From Trissonchulus latispiculum (taxonomy: Eukaryota; Nematoda; Enoplea; Enoplida; Ironidae): DNA of 64,000 nucleotides. Numbering within the stretch: position 1 is the stretch's first letter; each line of letters opens with the position of its first letter. The DNA is taken from NCBI GenBank assembly GCA_030248195.1, contig JASAND010013380.1, forward strand, positions 1 to 64,000, read 5' to 3'. Under the pieces are notes generated by a model. That model ran no database searches. It was not told the origin of the DNA and saw nothing but the letters and a program-made list of their open reading frames with translations. This document shows positions 19,870-31,657 of the stretch, one piece after another. The position numbers and the translations under genes are program-made.

Positions 19870-21165
19870 GGAAATGCTTGAAGAATGCTTTAAAACGTAA
19901 AAATGCACAGCTCGACGAAATCATTCAAATAGGTGAAGCACACTAAAACACATCAAGATAATTTTCCGAAGAAATAACGGCGAAGACTTTGAACCCACTT
20001 TCTTATTTATGTTAGGATCTAAACCATTTTAGTGATTTGTTCAAGGTCGACCCGCAAAAATACCAGCGCGAGCCCGCGGGTAGGCCCAATTTCCTCGACC
20101 TGTTTACAACTCGGCTCTGGTATGTCTGTATACTTCTAAGTTCCCAAAATCCCCAGTAACGTACGAATATCTTGTTCAATATCAGTAGGGTCAAGTTCTG
20201 GTTTAGTTTCCTTTCATTGGCTCGGCTCACTTCCGCCAGTCATAAAGGTTAGTGCTTGCGTCAGAAACCCGTAAAATCTAGTCAAAGTGAAACACTGCTC
20301 CTTGATCACTTTCGCTTCTTGTGTTGCCTTGGTGCTGTTGTGAAGAGCAGCTTATCCAATCCTTAAATGGCTACATATAATACATTAATATTATAAAATT
20401 TGATTGACAGGAGATTTAGGACTTCAGCTAGTTGAGAAAAACATGTTTTGTCAAACTTGGACTACAAGGAAGCTTTTAGGAACGAAAATAATTTTACATT
20501 CTTTATTCTAATTTAGTCCTAATCTTCATGTGCACATCATAAGTGGAATAGGTATAGAGTATCGTGGTAAGTTGATCAGCTTATGGGTGAAGGCGGTAAT
20601 AACTAAAAGGTTCTAGCTTGAGTTATCCTCTTTACCATTTCCTGTCCCCCTCTAACTTTTGATGTTTTTGTCTGATTTGGCTAGAATTTTGAATGTGAGT
20701 TGCGGGTGGGGTGAGCTCCTCACAGATACCTAGGGAGCTCACGCCGTTGCGTTGTGCGTAAGTACTCGAGACGGTGATGTTGCATATGGTCAAAATTGAA
20801 AGCATATGGCTGTCATTCGAAAGCTTTCGTTGATTAGTTAAACAGTTCTGATAGGGTCAAAATGTACGTAAGTTGAGTTATGGAATCTCAAAGTATCGAA
20901 AGCAGCCAATTTCGACCAAAAGCGAGATTTTGAAAAAAATCAATAGAAGGTTGTCAATATATGGTACTCGAATGAAAGCTTTCGGTATTGACAACACCAA
21001 TCCACCCACGCTGGCTCTGTCCGAGTCAGGGGCTTCCATTGGAAGTTATTTTAACGTAACAGAGACAGCAGAAAGCAAAAACGACCCGTTCTCGCTGCTT
21101 CGCTAGTTTGTGATGACTTATGTGCGTCTGTAGGTTGTACCAAGAGTAGCTGAACCAAATGCTGT
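19870..21165. other. Non-coding stretch
   Basis: No recognised gene. A GC-rich knot at about 20,060-20,090 (GCGCGAGCCCGCGGGTAGG) resembles the words in the hAT-3 family. Short ORFs at 20,012-20,230 (minus) and 20,873-21,106 (plus) have no family signature. Confidence 0.35.
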
Positions 21166-21171
21166 ACTTAA

Positions 21172-22382
21172 GGGGAGGTCACTTTCGTCAAAAATCGATA
21201 GTCACGGATTTCGCTCATTTTCACACATAATATGCCCCCATATGTTCTTAAAAACAGGACAAAATATTAGTGTTCGAAATCAAACTGTGACAGAGTTATC
21301 CAAGTTCAAAGATGTAAAACTTGAAAATTCCGGTGATGAGCCCTGCAAGGTCAGGTGGAGACCGAGCGCGATCGAGAACAGGGTGGACCGATACATCAAA
21401 TTAAAGCCTTTACTAAGGTAATATTTTAGTGCAGACGCGGTTCAAGGATAGCTATCCTGGCGTTCACAATGCATGCTTGAGTGATGCACTGACCTAACTA
21501 TGGAGGACTGCCCACTATAACTTTAACTCATTTTATCTTGTACGGACAGCATTTTAGACCCATAGTTCTATGAGAAAAGTTGCTCCTTGTTCCATTAGCT
21601 ATCGATTGACACCAAATTTGTCTATATTTGGAAAAATTTAAAAATTGGCATTTTCCACCTATATATAAAGATCAAAGGTGCCGCCACAGCAGTCATGTTC
21701 AATATTGACGCATTTGTTTTGGCCACATTATGTAACTGACATGAATGTATTAATCTGCCAAGTTTGGTGATTTTTGCCTCATCATGAGTGAGAAATTATC
21801 AAAATAATGTGAAAATTATGAAAAATGGCCATTTTTACCAAAACTTGCTGTTTTTGTGGCAAGTTTTTGAGCGTACTATAGCCGATAGAAACATGCAAAT
21901 ACTTTCATAGGACGTGTTTTTATGCGTAGAGTGCAGCTATCTATTGGCCATTTCTGTAGCTTTTGCCAATCGTTCAGAACAAGCAAAAGGGTACTGTTGG
22001 TCCTGTTTTTCATAGTCCAAAAACGCTAGATTTTCCAAAATTCTGGCTTTAAAAATTAACCAAAAATCCGCCACTCAACAGAATTGGACCAAACTAGATA
22101 GCTGCACTCTACAATATGTTCTTAATATACGCGGGTTTTTCAGCGCTGTACCTTTCATACAGCGAAAAAATTTTCTGCCACAAACTTTTTAACCCAACTT
22201 TTTCATTTTCCTATGTTTAACACATGTCAAGGTCACCTTTGAAGGGCTCTACAGAACGACAGAAGCAATATTACGCAAAACGCACTTGTCTTGTTTTGAG
22301 GACCCATGGGGACTACAAAATATGTGAAAATGAGCAAAATCGGAGATGGTCGAAAAATCGGCAAAAAAGTGACCCCCCCCCC
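21172..22382. mobile_element. TTAA-flanked inverted-repeat element G
   Basis: Both outer edges are TTAA (21,168-21,171 and 22,383-22,386), and the element starts GGGG and ends in a C run. The terminal repeats share GGTCACTTT, an AAAATCG block, and GCTCATTTTCACA over about 60 bp each, then diverge. A TTAA target with a G/C end is typical of piggyBac, Kolobok or Sola3 derivatives. No transposase is visible in the 1.2 kb, so it is non-autonomous. Inner words TAGAGTGCAGCTATCTA (about 21,937) and TAGATAGCTGCACTCTA (about 22,093) form a second inverted pair. Confidence 0.75.
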
Positions 22383-22389
22383 TTAATGT

Positions 22390-23050
22390 GCTTTGCAATG
22401 TTTTTCTATTGTTTTTTAAGGAAAGGGGAGGAATATGATCCACTAATAAATCACAAACATTTACTAGGATATTTAAGTTAATTTTAGTTCGATATCGCAT
22501 AAAACAGTCAAGTCAAGTGAAATAAAATTGTCAAAGTAATCCTTCAGTTTCTAGCGTGTAGCCCAGCTTGGAACAATGGCTATTTTGCTATTGAATGATA
22601 ATAGGTCTACGAAAGAATATTGATCCCTGAGCTAGCTTGTTTGTTTGTCCTATTTGTCCAGAAATGCTTTTTTTCAATCCCTTGTAATTCCATTTTAATT
22701 TTTGACTGTACATTAGCTTTATCATTGAGATACGTAATGGAGGACCCCAAGCACTGCAGACAGTCACAACTAAAGCCGAGCGTTTGTGATGACTGATGAG
22801 AGTTCAGTTCGACAAACTTTTTCAAAAACTGTTTTTTCAAAAAAAAACGGAAACTTCAGATTTTTTTCTGGTTTTAATTTGAATCCTTCATGTTACTAAA
22901 CTATTGGTATTGCAGAAAAATTATATATTTGGTACAAATTAAATCAATTAAAGAGGCTCTTAAAGTTCCCTATAAATTAGAAGGTTGATTTGAAATTGCT
23001 CATTTAGTATAGAATAAAACCTTTAAAGCCCAAAGTTTCCTCGAGTTGCC
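22390..23050. other. Non-coding stretch between elements G and H
   Basis: AT-rich, with no repeat ends, RNA gene or domain-like ORF recognised. CTGATGAGAGTTCAGTTCGA at about 22,793 superficially resembles a ribozyme core and was examined and rejected. Confidence 0.4.
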
Positions 23051-23062
23051 TCAAGAATTCCT

Positions 23063-23447
23063 GGATCAATTAAACTTTATCCCCCCGCCAACAAAAGTTG
23101 GTCAACATCAAATGCTTATTGCAAGAGGGTCAACAGAACCTCTGTGCATGATATATACATCGTTGGAATGCTCGAGACGTGCTCTATTTGACAGTGTAGC
23201 AGCTTGCTGTAGCTTGCTGCCATGAAAAGTTAAGCTTAAAAACTGCCAAAGTTACCGCTTTTTGCAATTTTTGGTAGTCTTTTAAGCTTAACTATATATC
23301 AGCAGACTACAGCAAACTGCTACACCATCAAATAGAGCACGCCTCCAGCATTCCAACGATGTATAATCATGTTCTAAGGTTCCCTCTTGCAATAAGCATT
23401 TGAAGTTGACCAACTTTTGTTGGCGGGGGATAAAGTTTAATTGATCC
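23063..23447. mobile_element. Foldback element H with perfect 8-bp TSD
   Basis: 385 bp, almost entirely two pairing arms. It starts GGATCAATTAAACTTTATCC and ends in the inverse, with AATGCTTATTGCAAGAGGG and its inverse further in. Flanks GAATTCCT at 23,055-23,062 and 23,448-23,455 are identical. The end motif GGATCAAnTAAAC is shared with element I, so both belong to one hAT-like foldback group. Confidence 0.9.
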
Positions 23448-23455
23448 GAATTCCT

Positions 23456-24070
23456 TTTCAAGTTAAAAGGTATCCAAGCTAAGTAAACAAGAAAGTTTTA
23501 TTCATAAAAGAATTGAATCTTGTAGAGTCAAGCTGAGTCCCAATTGAAGATGTTTGATAAAAACTTCACGGCACTGTGAAAGGATGCTACAGCGAACAAG
23601 TTGGTACAGTTTTTTCTTCAGTGGGAGCAGAAATATAATATTTAGTTAGTTGTGTTGCGTTAGGGCACCCCAATGGTGCGTTAGGGCGCCCAGAGTGTGT
23701 GTTAGGGAGCCAAGTGTATGCGATTTGTTAGTTAGTTAGTTTGTTTGTTTTGTTAGTTCATTTGCTTTAGTGACGATAAATTGACCAATTGATAAAACAT
23801 GATAAGTGATTAATTGTTTGATTGGGTGCGCTAAACATCATCATCATCATCATCATTGTATATAACGCCAACTCCCACTGCCAGCCCGAGATCTACTTAA
23901 GATCATGGCTACTACAAATTCCAACAAGTCTGTGCCTGTGGTAAGTGTTACGTAATTTATTGTAAGAGACTGGGATTAACAGTCACTGTTTGGTCTTGAA
24001 CAGTACAGGATTCAAACTCCTAGTTTCACTGCCTACCCATTTCCATTAAACAGTTTCCAACTTATACTAA
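23456..24070. other. Non-coding stretch with a CAT microsatellite
   Basis: (CAT)7 lies at about 23,836-23,856. At 23,657-23,712 the phrase GTGCGTTAGGG(C/A)GCC recurs in tandem with variation. No gene seen. Confidence 0.5.
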
Positions 24071-24078
24071 CCAAGAAG

Positions 24079-26314
24079 TAGTGTTGTTGACCGGCCGAAG
24101 TTTTAGTCAGCCAGCCGTTACCGGCCGGCCGACTTTCTCAAGACAACCGGCCGGTCGGCCAAAAACGGCTGGTCGGCCGACTGTTCGCTGTCCCAACCGG
24201 CCAAAACGGCCGGCTGACCAATCAAAGACTAAAAATGGCCGGCAGGCTGACCCATGAGTGCCAAGACAAGAAATCAAGATATGAAAATGAATCAGCATGA
24301 CTTAAGATGGTGATTCTTTTTGTGGACATATTTTTGGTTGGCGGCTCAAATCAAGATGAAATTTGACGATATTTTCGATTAACAAAGCTCTTTCAGCGTT
24401 TTAGAAAACTTCTGCGCAATTCTGTTTTGAAAATTCGAAATTTCCGGTCAGGGCGAGTTTTTTCAATTTTTGAAAGTTTGGTATTATCTACATAGTTATG
24501 ACTACATTCATTTGAAAGATCTTATTAAGCTTCACATTTTTGCTTTTTAAAGCAACTTTTTAGCTTTTCTCTATCGCGAGATATAGCCAATTTTCTTCGA
24601 AAACTTGTCATTTTTGCAGAAATCATATAATCTATCTATTTCAGCTACACAACCCATTAAATTAAAATAAGGGTGTCGATCAGAGATGAAACCGGGTCAC
24701 CGGGTCACCGGGTCACCGGGTCAGTTCGGGTCACTATATGAACCGGGTCACCGGGTCACCGGGTCAGGAGCTCTGACCCGGTCTTGACCCGGTATTTTTG
24801 GTTGAAGGAAATTTTTGGCCGTTAAAGCACATATTTCAGAATTTTACCAGTTTTTACCACCTAAAAACTCCAATGCTTCAAAAACAAGCAATGGTATAAA
24901 TATATACTGAACTTAATCGTTCAGTTTTGTTAAATGCTTGTCGCTGTAGTGTCGTCATAATATATATTTGTAGTTCCCTGTCGAGCTTGAATCTAGTTTT
25001 GAAGCAATGATTGCGTTGGATTTTAACTAGAAAAATGAAAATTAGGACATGGGCCTGAGGAGAGTCCAATGTCTTTATTTAAAAATTTTTTAAGATCTTT
25101 TAAGATTTTCCATGCTCCATCGCATGTATATAGGTGATTCTTCACAATTGCTATCATTTTTGGGAGGGGGAGGAGGGGGTCAGACTGTGTGGATCTCAAA
25201 TTCGGGTAGGTAGGAAAATTTCAGCAACGTTTCACACACTTTAAGTTTTGGTTTGCATTTTTCTAACTGTTATGACTTACTAATCTTTAGGGACTAGTGG
25301 ATTTTTGTTTGATTTTAGTTGTGGTATAGATTGCATGAATCTTAGTCATAAGGAAGAATAATTTTAGAGAATCTTTGCTGAGTGAAAGCCTCAGCCATGC
25401 AACCAAATAAAATATTTTACGTCATATGTTAAGCCCTATAATCGGAATTAGATGATGTGCTAACTTTGGCAAAGTATTTTGTTCCAAACTGATTCAACAA
25501 GTGGTGTATGTAGTTCAGTTCACTTCATAAGTGCGAGCGAAACCATGCAAATCAGTTTTGATCTGACTTAGTACTTACAATAATTGGCCCAATAATTAGT
25601 TTCTATAGTTAATTTTAAGGAAAACAAAAATTTTGCCCAACTTCTTATTTTAGACGCCAAAAATGTCCAAAAAGATGGAGCTGGAGCTTAATATAAGGAT
25701 TTTTAATTTTTCCAAGATTAAACCTGAGTTTTCAAAAATACCGGGTCACCGGGTCACCGGGTCAGGAAATAGTGACCCGGTTTCATCTCTGGTGTAGATT
25801 TAAGACCACACAGAGGTATCAGAGGCATGGTCATAGCCCAAACGTTATCCCATAAGCTGTAATCATAAAAAATGTAGTTTTGCAAAAACAAGACAATTTT
25901 TGCCAGCGATTGTGGATCATTTAGTATGCAAGCTAGAGGGTTGCCATTCAGCAGACGTCTTCTACACAAAAATACCTTTTTAGGCCCTTTTTAGTTGCTC
26001 CGATTGCTGTTTTCTAGCTAAAGTGGGCGCCTGTTAAAGTTGGGAAAAGTAGGCAAAATCCAGGTTGCGCATACATTTTAGTTAATTTCTCCATAATGTA
26101 ATTTAATATAAAAATGGCTTCTTAACTACAAGTAATGAATGAGTAATAATGGTTCAAAGTTGATGTCTCCAAAAGGAATCACCACCTTAAAATCGAATTA
26201 CTGAGAAGATTCTGATAAACCGCCAAAATATAAGCGCGGCCGGCCGGCCTGCCGTTTATCGGCCGTTCAACGGCCGGCTGGGTGCACCTCTCGGCCGGCC
26301 GGTCAACAACACTA
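24079..26314. mobile_element. hAT-like element 1 (GGCC family), with a nested element
   Basis: Ends are TAGTGTTGTTGACCGGCC (24,079) and GGCCGGTCAACAACACTA (ending 26,314). The terminal 150-200 bp of each side is packed with CGGCCGG words in both orientations, as expected for transposase-binding subterminal repeats. Flanks CCAAGAAG and CCAGAGAG agree at 6 of 8 positions, compatible with an aged 8-bp duplication. The interior encodes no transposase and is interrupted by hAT-like element 2. Its right end lies 195 bp before the DEG/ENaC start codon. Confidence 0.8.
24681..25791. mobile_element. hAT-like element 2 (GGGTCACC family), nested in element 1
   Basis: Ends CAGAGATGAAACCGGGTCAC and GTGACCCGGTTTCATCTCTG. 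Subterminal (GGGTCACC)n repeats sit at both ends (24,692-24,770 and 25,741-25,785). Flanks GTGTCGAT (24,673-24,680) and GTGTAGAT (25,792-25,799) match at 7 of 8. The CAGAG start and 8-bp duplication are hAT traits. No transposase ORF; a related, larger disrupted copy is at 27.95-30.83 kb in reverse. Confidence 0.85.
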
Positions 26315-26508
26315 CCAGAGAGCGCTCACGCACTTTTTGCAGTATCTGGACGTGTTGCGCATGCTGAGACTCGTAACTGTTTTCCGGATTTATTCCAAAT
26401 TATTCCAAATTATTATTATTATTTATTCTTAGTCTATTTAGCTTCCTTTTCTTTCAAGTTATCTTTTCATGCTCTTTTCTTTTCTAGAACAAACCGTATT
26501 TCAAAGTA

Positions 26509-26744
26509 ATGCAATCTAAAATAGCCACTCGTACAACAATCCATGGACTCGACATAATATTGGAAAAACAAGGAAATGATTACATTGCATGGCTTTTTTT
26601 ATTCGGAATCAGTTTGGCTTTTGGAATCATTTCGTGTCTAGGTGTTTTTCGATCATTTTTCAGCGAAGATTTCAGGGTCAATATCGTGACGAACAACAAC
26701 AGTTTTTTGAAAGTACCAGACATCATACTGTGTCCATATCTACG
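26509..26744 (+). CDS. DEG/ENaC-type sodium channel subunit, exon 1
   Basis: Encodes the cytoplasmic N-terminus and TM1 of a degenerin/epithelial Na+ channel family subunit, trimeric cation channels of the plasma membrane. The conserved HG motif is in TTIHGLDII (about residues 9-17), followed by TM1 (WLFLFGISLAFGIISCLGVF, about 28-47) and the post-TM1 segment NSFLKVPDIILCPYL, corresponding to the family's 'FPavTiC'. The exon ends at CG|GTAGGT, phase 2, and continues exactly in frame into 34,875. The start ATG is the only one preceding the HG motif in frame. Upstream sequence has a tract of TATTATT repeats, and a hAT-like end at 26,314. Confidence 0.85.
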
Positions 26745-27185
26745 GTAGGTGTCGAACAGATTTGATTTTATCTGTGACCAGAGTGACCCCTAAATTTAAA
26801 ACGTATAGTGTTCGTAACATGAAGACTGATTAGGAAGAGTACGACAACATGCCCTTTACAGTGTAAATGGCCTGTGAGATGCTCGACACTCAGGCCAAGG
26901 GATTGGCTTATCGCATACCTTTTGCGAAATTTATGTGTATAAGATGACCTCGTCAAGATGTCTCTAACAGTGTCAAGCGAATTGTGTCTATATGCGATTG
27001 CGATTGCATTTGGTTGACTACTCAACTACTGCTAATGAAACGCTCTGAAAGGACTTACGGTAGCTTAACCAATCAATGCATTTCAGTCCAATCGCGTATA
27101 GCGACACACGCTTAACAATGCTACGTTGAGCACAATCCTCCGCGATCTCTGGATACGGGTTACCTTACACACAAAAATTTGACAT

Positions 27186-27244
27186 TGCTAATTGATTAGC
27201 ATTAATTGATTAGGATTAATTGATTAGCATTAATTGATTAACAA
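27186..27244. repeat. Short tandem repeat ATTGATTAGCATTA in intron 1
   Basis: Four imperfect tandem copies of a roughly 17-bp phrase built on AATTGATTAGCATT, just downstream of exon 1 in the first intron. Confidence 0.75.
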
Positions 27245-27314
27245 TTCAAACGGATATAAACTCATGGTTAACAGTGTTGACCGTCGCCCCCAGATGTCGC
27301 CTTAATGTCCCGAG

Positions 27315-27584
27315 TAGTGTTGTGCACCGGCCTTGACTAGACCGGCCGGCCGGCCGGCCCAGGTCCAGAGTGGAACGGCCTACCAAATACAGGCCGGCCG
27401 GCCGGCTGGTGACAGTTTCTGCGGAGTATTGCCTTAAACTTGCTACAACCTGTCAATATCTTATGTTTTTACTTGTATTTTGGATAGCCGGTGAAAAGTA
27501 GCACCGGCCGGCCGGCCGTTCACGGGCCGGCGGCCACCGACCGGCCGGCCGGCCCACGATAAATTGGGCCGGTGAACAACACTA
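27315..27584. mobile_element. hAT-like element 1, short copy in intron 1
   Basis: 270 bp, ends TAGTGTTGTGCACCGGCC and GGGCCGGTGAACAACACTA, GGCCGGCC-rich arms. Flanks GTCCCGAG and GCCCCGAG match at 7 of 8, an 8-bp duplication. A much reduced relative of the element at 24.1-26.3 kb. Confidence 0.85.
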
Positions 27585-27949
27585 GCCCCGAGTATCTCTG
27601 AGGCCATTGAAGGGTTCGGTATCGTACCTTCCTATTTGTTACTCTCAACAACATCCATCGCTTAGCTACAAAATGCCTAATAACAAAACGGCTAACACTG
27701 CCAAAGTTGTCGAACAAGTGCACGAACTATTTCATTAATCGTCAAATGAGGGCTTTGCAGGTTTATCGATTACCAAAAAATGTGGGTTTTGTCGAAGGTA
27801 TAGGGCAGTTAGAGCCAATCTGTTGTTAGTCTTGACTTATGACCCCCACTGAAATTTAGACAAAAGCGAATGAGAGTGAATGAGAGAAATTTGTAAATAA
27901 GGAGTGAGAGTGCAGTGGTTTAAGGAACTAATAAAACTAAAATTTATAC

Positions 27950-30831
27950 AAACTTAGATAGGCTGCTATATTTGCACTCGATCTGAAGTGAACTACATAA
28001 CTTGTTGAATCAGTTCGGAACAAAAATACTTAGCCAAAGTCAGCACATCATTTAATTCTAATTATAGAGCTTAACATAAGCACCTTTGTGTTTAGTTGTA
28101 TGCGGGCCGCGGGTACCCGCGGGGCGGGGCGGGGCGGGCCGAATTTTACTACCCGCGCGGGCCGCGCGGGCCGATGCGGGCCGATTTTGGCTACTTTCCT
28201 GAGTTAAGTTTGCTTTCTAGAAATTTCATACATACCAAATCATATACAAATGGAGGCAATTTAAACATTACTTGACTTCGTTATGCCATTCGATACCTTC
28301 AGCATGCACTATATACTCAGTTAGCATTATCAGCGTATCGAGTAATAACCTGTAGCTGTTGAGTAAAACATATAAACCCGTGAAAACTACAGGTTTATTT
28401 GTATTGAATCTGTACAAGTCTAACTTGTAATCTATTATACCAAAGTATCTCTTGAGAAAAATATCAACGATGTCCTGTAGAAATTATATATATATATATA
28501 TATAAGTCGAAACTTATTTATCATCTTGTACAAACTTGAATCATGTGGTTTCTACATGAACTTTTTTAAGTGTTTAGCACTGAAAGTGGGGGTCAGCAAT
28601 TGGCGCAGAAACTGAATTTTTAGTTTAATTTCGGAACTTCGTGTTGGACACTTAAGCACCTAAATATAAATCCATGATAACTTCTCAGCGAAGACTTTAA
28701 TTCATTTAAGGTGCTGATACCCTTTAGTGCAGTGATTTGTGGTGATTTATTAAAACGCTATTACTTTCCCAATTTTGCGAGTTGGAAAGAGTTCTACTAT
28801 ACATCGTTTTAAAGCTTGGAATCTGTACATTCAGGTGAGCTTACGGAACTAGCAAAATTAACAAAAAAGTTTCAGACATACTGACATCTGGCAGCTGAAT
28901 TATTGACCAAACATTTTTGAACATCGATTTTTCAAAACTGTAGAATCTGATAAAAGCACTGTTTGTGCCATGATATGAAGGACATATGGGCTGAGGGACG
29001 TTAATTTGGATTTTGCTCTGCCTGCAGGTCTTCGAGAAAATCCGCCAAATGCGCATTGAGTTTTCTTGCTACTCATTATGTTCTAGCCAAAACCAAGAAA
29101 AACATCCCTCCGCGAAAGTTCGAATTTCCACTCTGCCAAAAATCTCCGGAATCCGTCGAGTAGTTTTTGAGACATCGATGTTTAAAACAAAATAATCTCA
29201 GTTTTGCCAAAATTGTTTTTCGGCCAAATCTCCAGTATAAAGCAATCAACTCCTGCTGATAATCATTGATAAATGTAAACTAGACTGTGTATCGATTGGA
29301 TATACATGGATCAAACTTGTCCGTTAAAATTTGGTAGTATTTTTGAAAAAGCTGATTTCTTCGAAAATGACAAAGGGAATTTTTTGACCCTAAAAATCGT
29401 TTTTGACTATACTGACTTAACCACTGGAGATAGCTCGTAGGTTGTAAAGGCAAAAATGTTCATTTCGGTGTCCTCTTTTCAACCATAACAACCAATCCGA
29501 TGTATCAACTACTTACTGAGAGAATAGTGGCAAAAACCTAAAGTTTCCATCTTTTCACCTAAAAATGCGGGACTGGTCCGAGAAAGGTAAAAAGCACCAA
29601 AATAGCATAGTTGGAAAGTTTCAGCTATTTAAGTAAAGGATTAAAGCCGTATGATTCAAAAACACCCGAAAGGAAACCACTAAACCAGTACCTTAAACAG
29701 CCGAGTGAACTTCCACAGCATACGGCGTTATGGGGAAAACTGTGTGTGTTTGCTGCAGCTGCGGCACCGCCGCTTTCAAAACCAATTTTCGTTTCTCGTA
29801 CAATTAATAGCTGGTTAGTTAAGCTCGTTAAGGTGCTGAAAGAAACTCGCTCTCAAGGATATATGCGACAAACATTTGAAAAAATGAGCAAAATCCCCGC
29901 CCCAAAAATTTTTCATGGCGTACCCTTTTAGTTAAGGGAAGCTAAGCTTTAGTTACCACTTTAAGAACAGTAAATTGGTAGACAACAAAGTTCAAATCAA
30001 ACGAACAGAAAAATTTGCCGGATCCGGAAGTATCTTCGAAAATACATCAGTTTTGGTGCTCAGGTACTACATAGGAAGCAATTTTTACGTGCGGGTACCT
30101 GCGGGCCGGATTTCGTGTGTGCGGGCCGCGGGCCGGAGTGTTGCGGGCCGCGGCCATAAGGTGCGGGCTGCGGGCCGGGCGCGGGCCGGAAAAATCGGCC
30201 CGCATACAACTCTGTGCCAAGTAACAGTATTTTATTGAATTATAAGGCTAAGGAATTATCTCAGCACAGATTCATCAAGAATTATTCTTGCTTTATGACC
30301 AAAACTGAGACAATATAAACTACAAAGAAAATCAAACCAAAATTCACTAGTCCCTAGACCCTAAGGATAGTAAGTCGTAACATTTCGAAAAAATTAAATC
30401 AAAATTCAGAGTATACTAACCTTATTTTGCTGAGACTTTCCTATTTACTAAATTTTAGATTTTAAAATAAAGACTTCGGACTCTCAGAGCCCATATCCGT
30501 CTCCTGTCTAGTTAAGATCAGATTTCTAGTTAATCATAACTTTAAACTAAATCCAAGCTTGACAGGTCATTACAAACATTATGAGGACACTACAGCGACA
30601 AGCCTTGAAAAAACTAGACGATTAAGTTAAGTATATATTTATTTCTATTGCTAGTTTATGAGTAATTATTGGAGTTGTCAGGGCGTAAAAACGGGTAAAA
30701 TTCTAAAAAATGTGCTTTAATAGCTAAAAATTACCCCCAACCAAAAATACTGAGTCCAGACCGGGTCAGAGCTCCTGACCTGGTGACCCGGTCCATATAG
30801 TGACCCGAACTGACCCGGTTTTATCTCTGGT
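27950..30831 (-). mobile_element. hAT-like element 2, reverse-orientation partial copy, interrupted
   Basis: The right edge at about 30,756-30,831 is the reverse complement of the left end of the copy at 24.7 kb (GACCCGG words, ending TTTTATCTCTGG). Interior stretches 27,950-28,080 and 30,240-30,750 also match that copy in reverse order and orientation. Between them sits hAT-like element 3. The left terminal repeat is missing. Confidence 0.7.
28092..30211. mobile_element. hAT-like element 3 (GCGGGCC family) nested in element 2
   Basis: Inverted ends AGTTGTATGCGGGCCG (left, about 28,094) and CGGCCCGCATACAACT (right, to 30,211). The ends are GC-rich with many GCGGGCC words while the interior is AT-rich. 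Exact boundary and duplication are uncertain (CTTTGTGT and CTCTGTGC agree at 6 of 8 if the edges are moved slightly). The ORFs inside have no family signature. A (TA)n run lies at 28,485-28,504. Part of the interior (28,920-29,215) recurs at 62.46-62.78 kb. Confidence 0.75.
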
Positions 30832-30860
30832 TCCAAAAAATCCAAAATCCAAAAATATGG

Positions 30861-30894
30861 TTAAGTTAAGTTAAGTTAAGTTAAGTTAAGTTAA
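30861..30894. repeat. (TTAAG)n microsatellite
   Basis: Six or more perfect TTAAG units directly beside the end of the hAT-like element 2 copy. Confidence 0.9.
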
Positions 30895-31120
30895 TAAGAT
30901 CAAGAAGATGGTTAAGTTTCAATCTTTTATTTGACATGTTTAACTGAATAAAACTATTCATTAGTAAACTATATTTAATCATACACTGCACTGAAAATTG
31001 AAAAGGGAGTTATGCATTAAACTTAGGAAAATCTAAGGATTACGGTAGTTTTAACACAATAGAAATTGAAGACAAAAGAGGCCATCCATCACTGGTCAAC
31101 TGTCACGCAAACAATAGATT

Positions 31121-31657
31121 GGCTCTGACGGCACCCAGATTTCGCAAAACTTGACCAAATGAGCTGAAATTTGGTATGGGTATGTTTTCGACCGCGCTGA
31201 GTTCATGCATCGCAAAATTTTTTCAATTTCGCGAAATTCGATTTTTTCGATTCGTAAAGGGAGACCAAGGAGAACCGACAAATTTTTGTCTTCGATTTTG
31301 CTGAAAGTTGTATTCTTGGGTTTTCGGGGTCGCAGAACACGAATCTGAAATCCGGTTTTCGTTTCAGCTTTTCGTTAGCTCAGCATAAGCAAAGGGGTTA
31401 AGCTTATTAAGATGTAAGCTTATACTGAGCCAACGAAAAACGAATTTGTGTTCTGCGACCCCGAAAACCCCGGGATACAACTTTTGAGCAAAATCGATGA
31501 CAAAAGATTTCGGTTCTCCTTGGTCCCTCCTTACCAATCTAAAATAATCTAATTTCGCGAAATCGACAAATTTAAATTTTGCGAAACTCAGCGCAGTCGA
31601 AAACCTACCTATACCAAATTTCAGCTCATTTAGTTAAGTTTTGTGGAATCTGGGCCT
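31121..31657. mobile_element. Foldback element L, relative of the element I core
   Basis: Arms start near CACCCAGATTTCGCAAAACT and end near AGTTTTGTGGAATCTGGGCC. Pairing extends through ATACCAAATTTCAGCTCAT and the inner block with CAGAACACGAATCTGAAAT and GTTTTCGGGG. The centre lies near 31,405 (AAGCTTATTAAGATGTAAGCTT region). The inner half matches the core of element I, but the ends differ, so the core has been carried by more than one element. No coding capacity. Confidence 0.75.

Noticed and set aside
22780..22830. CTGATGAG...CGA resembling a hammerhead ribozyme
   Set aside because: The required GAAA after stem II is absent (CGACAAA) and flanking stems I/III do not form. No such core was found in the Penelope copies either.
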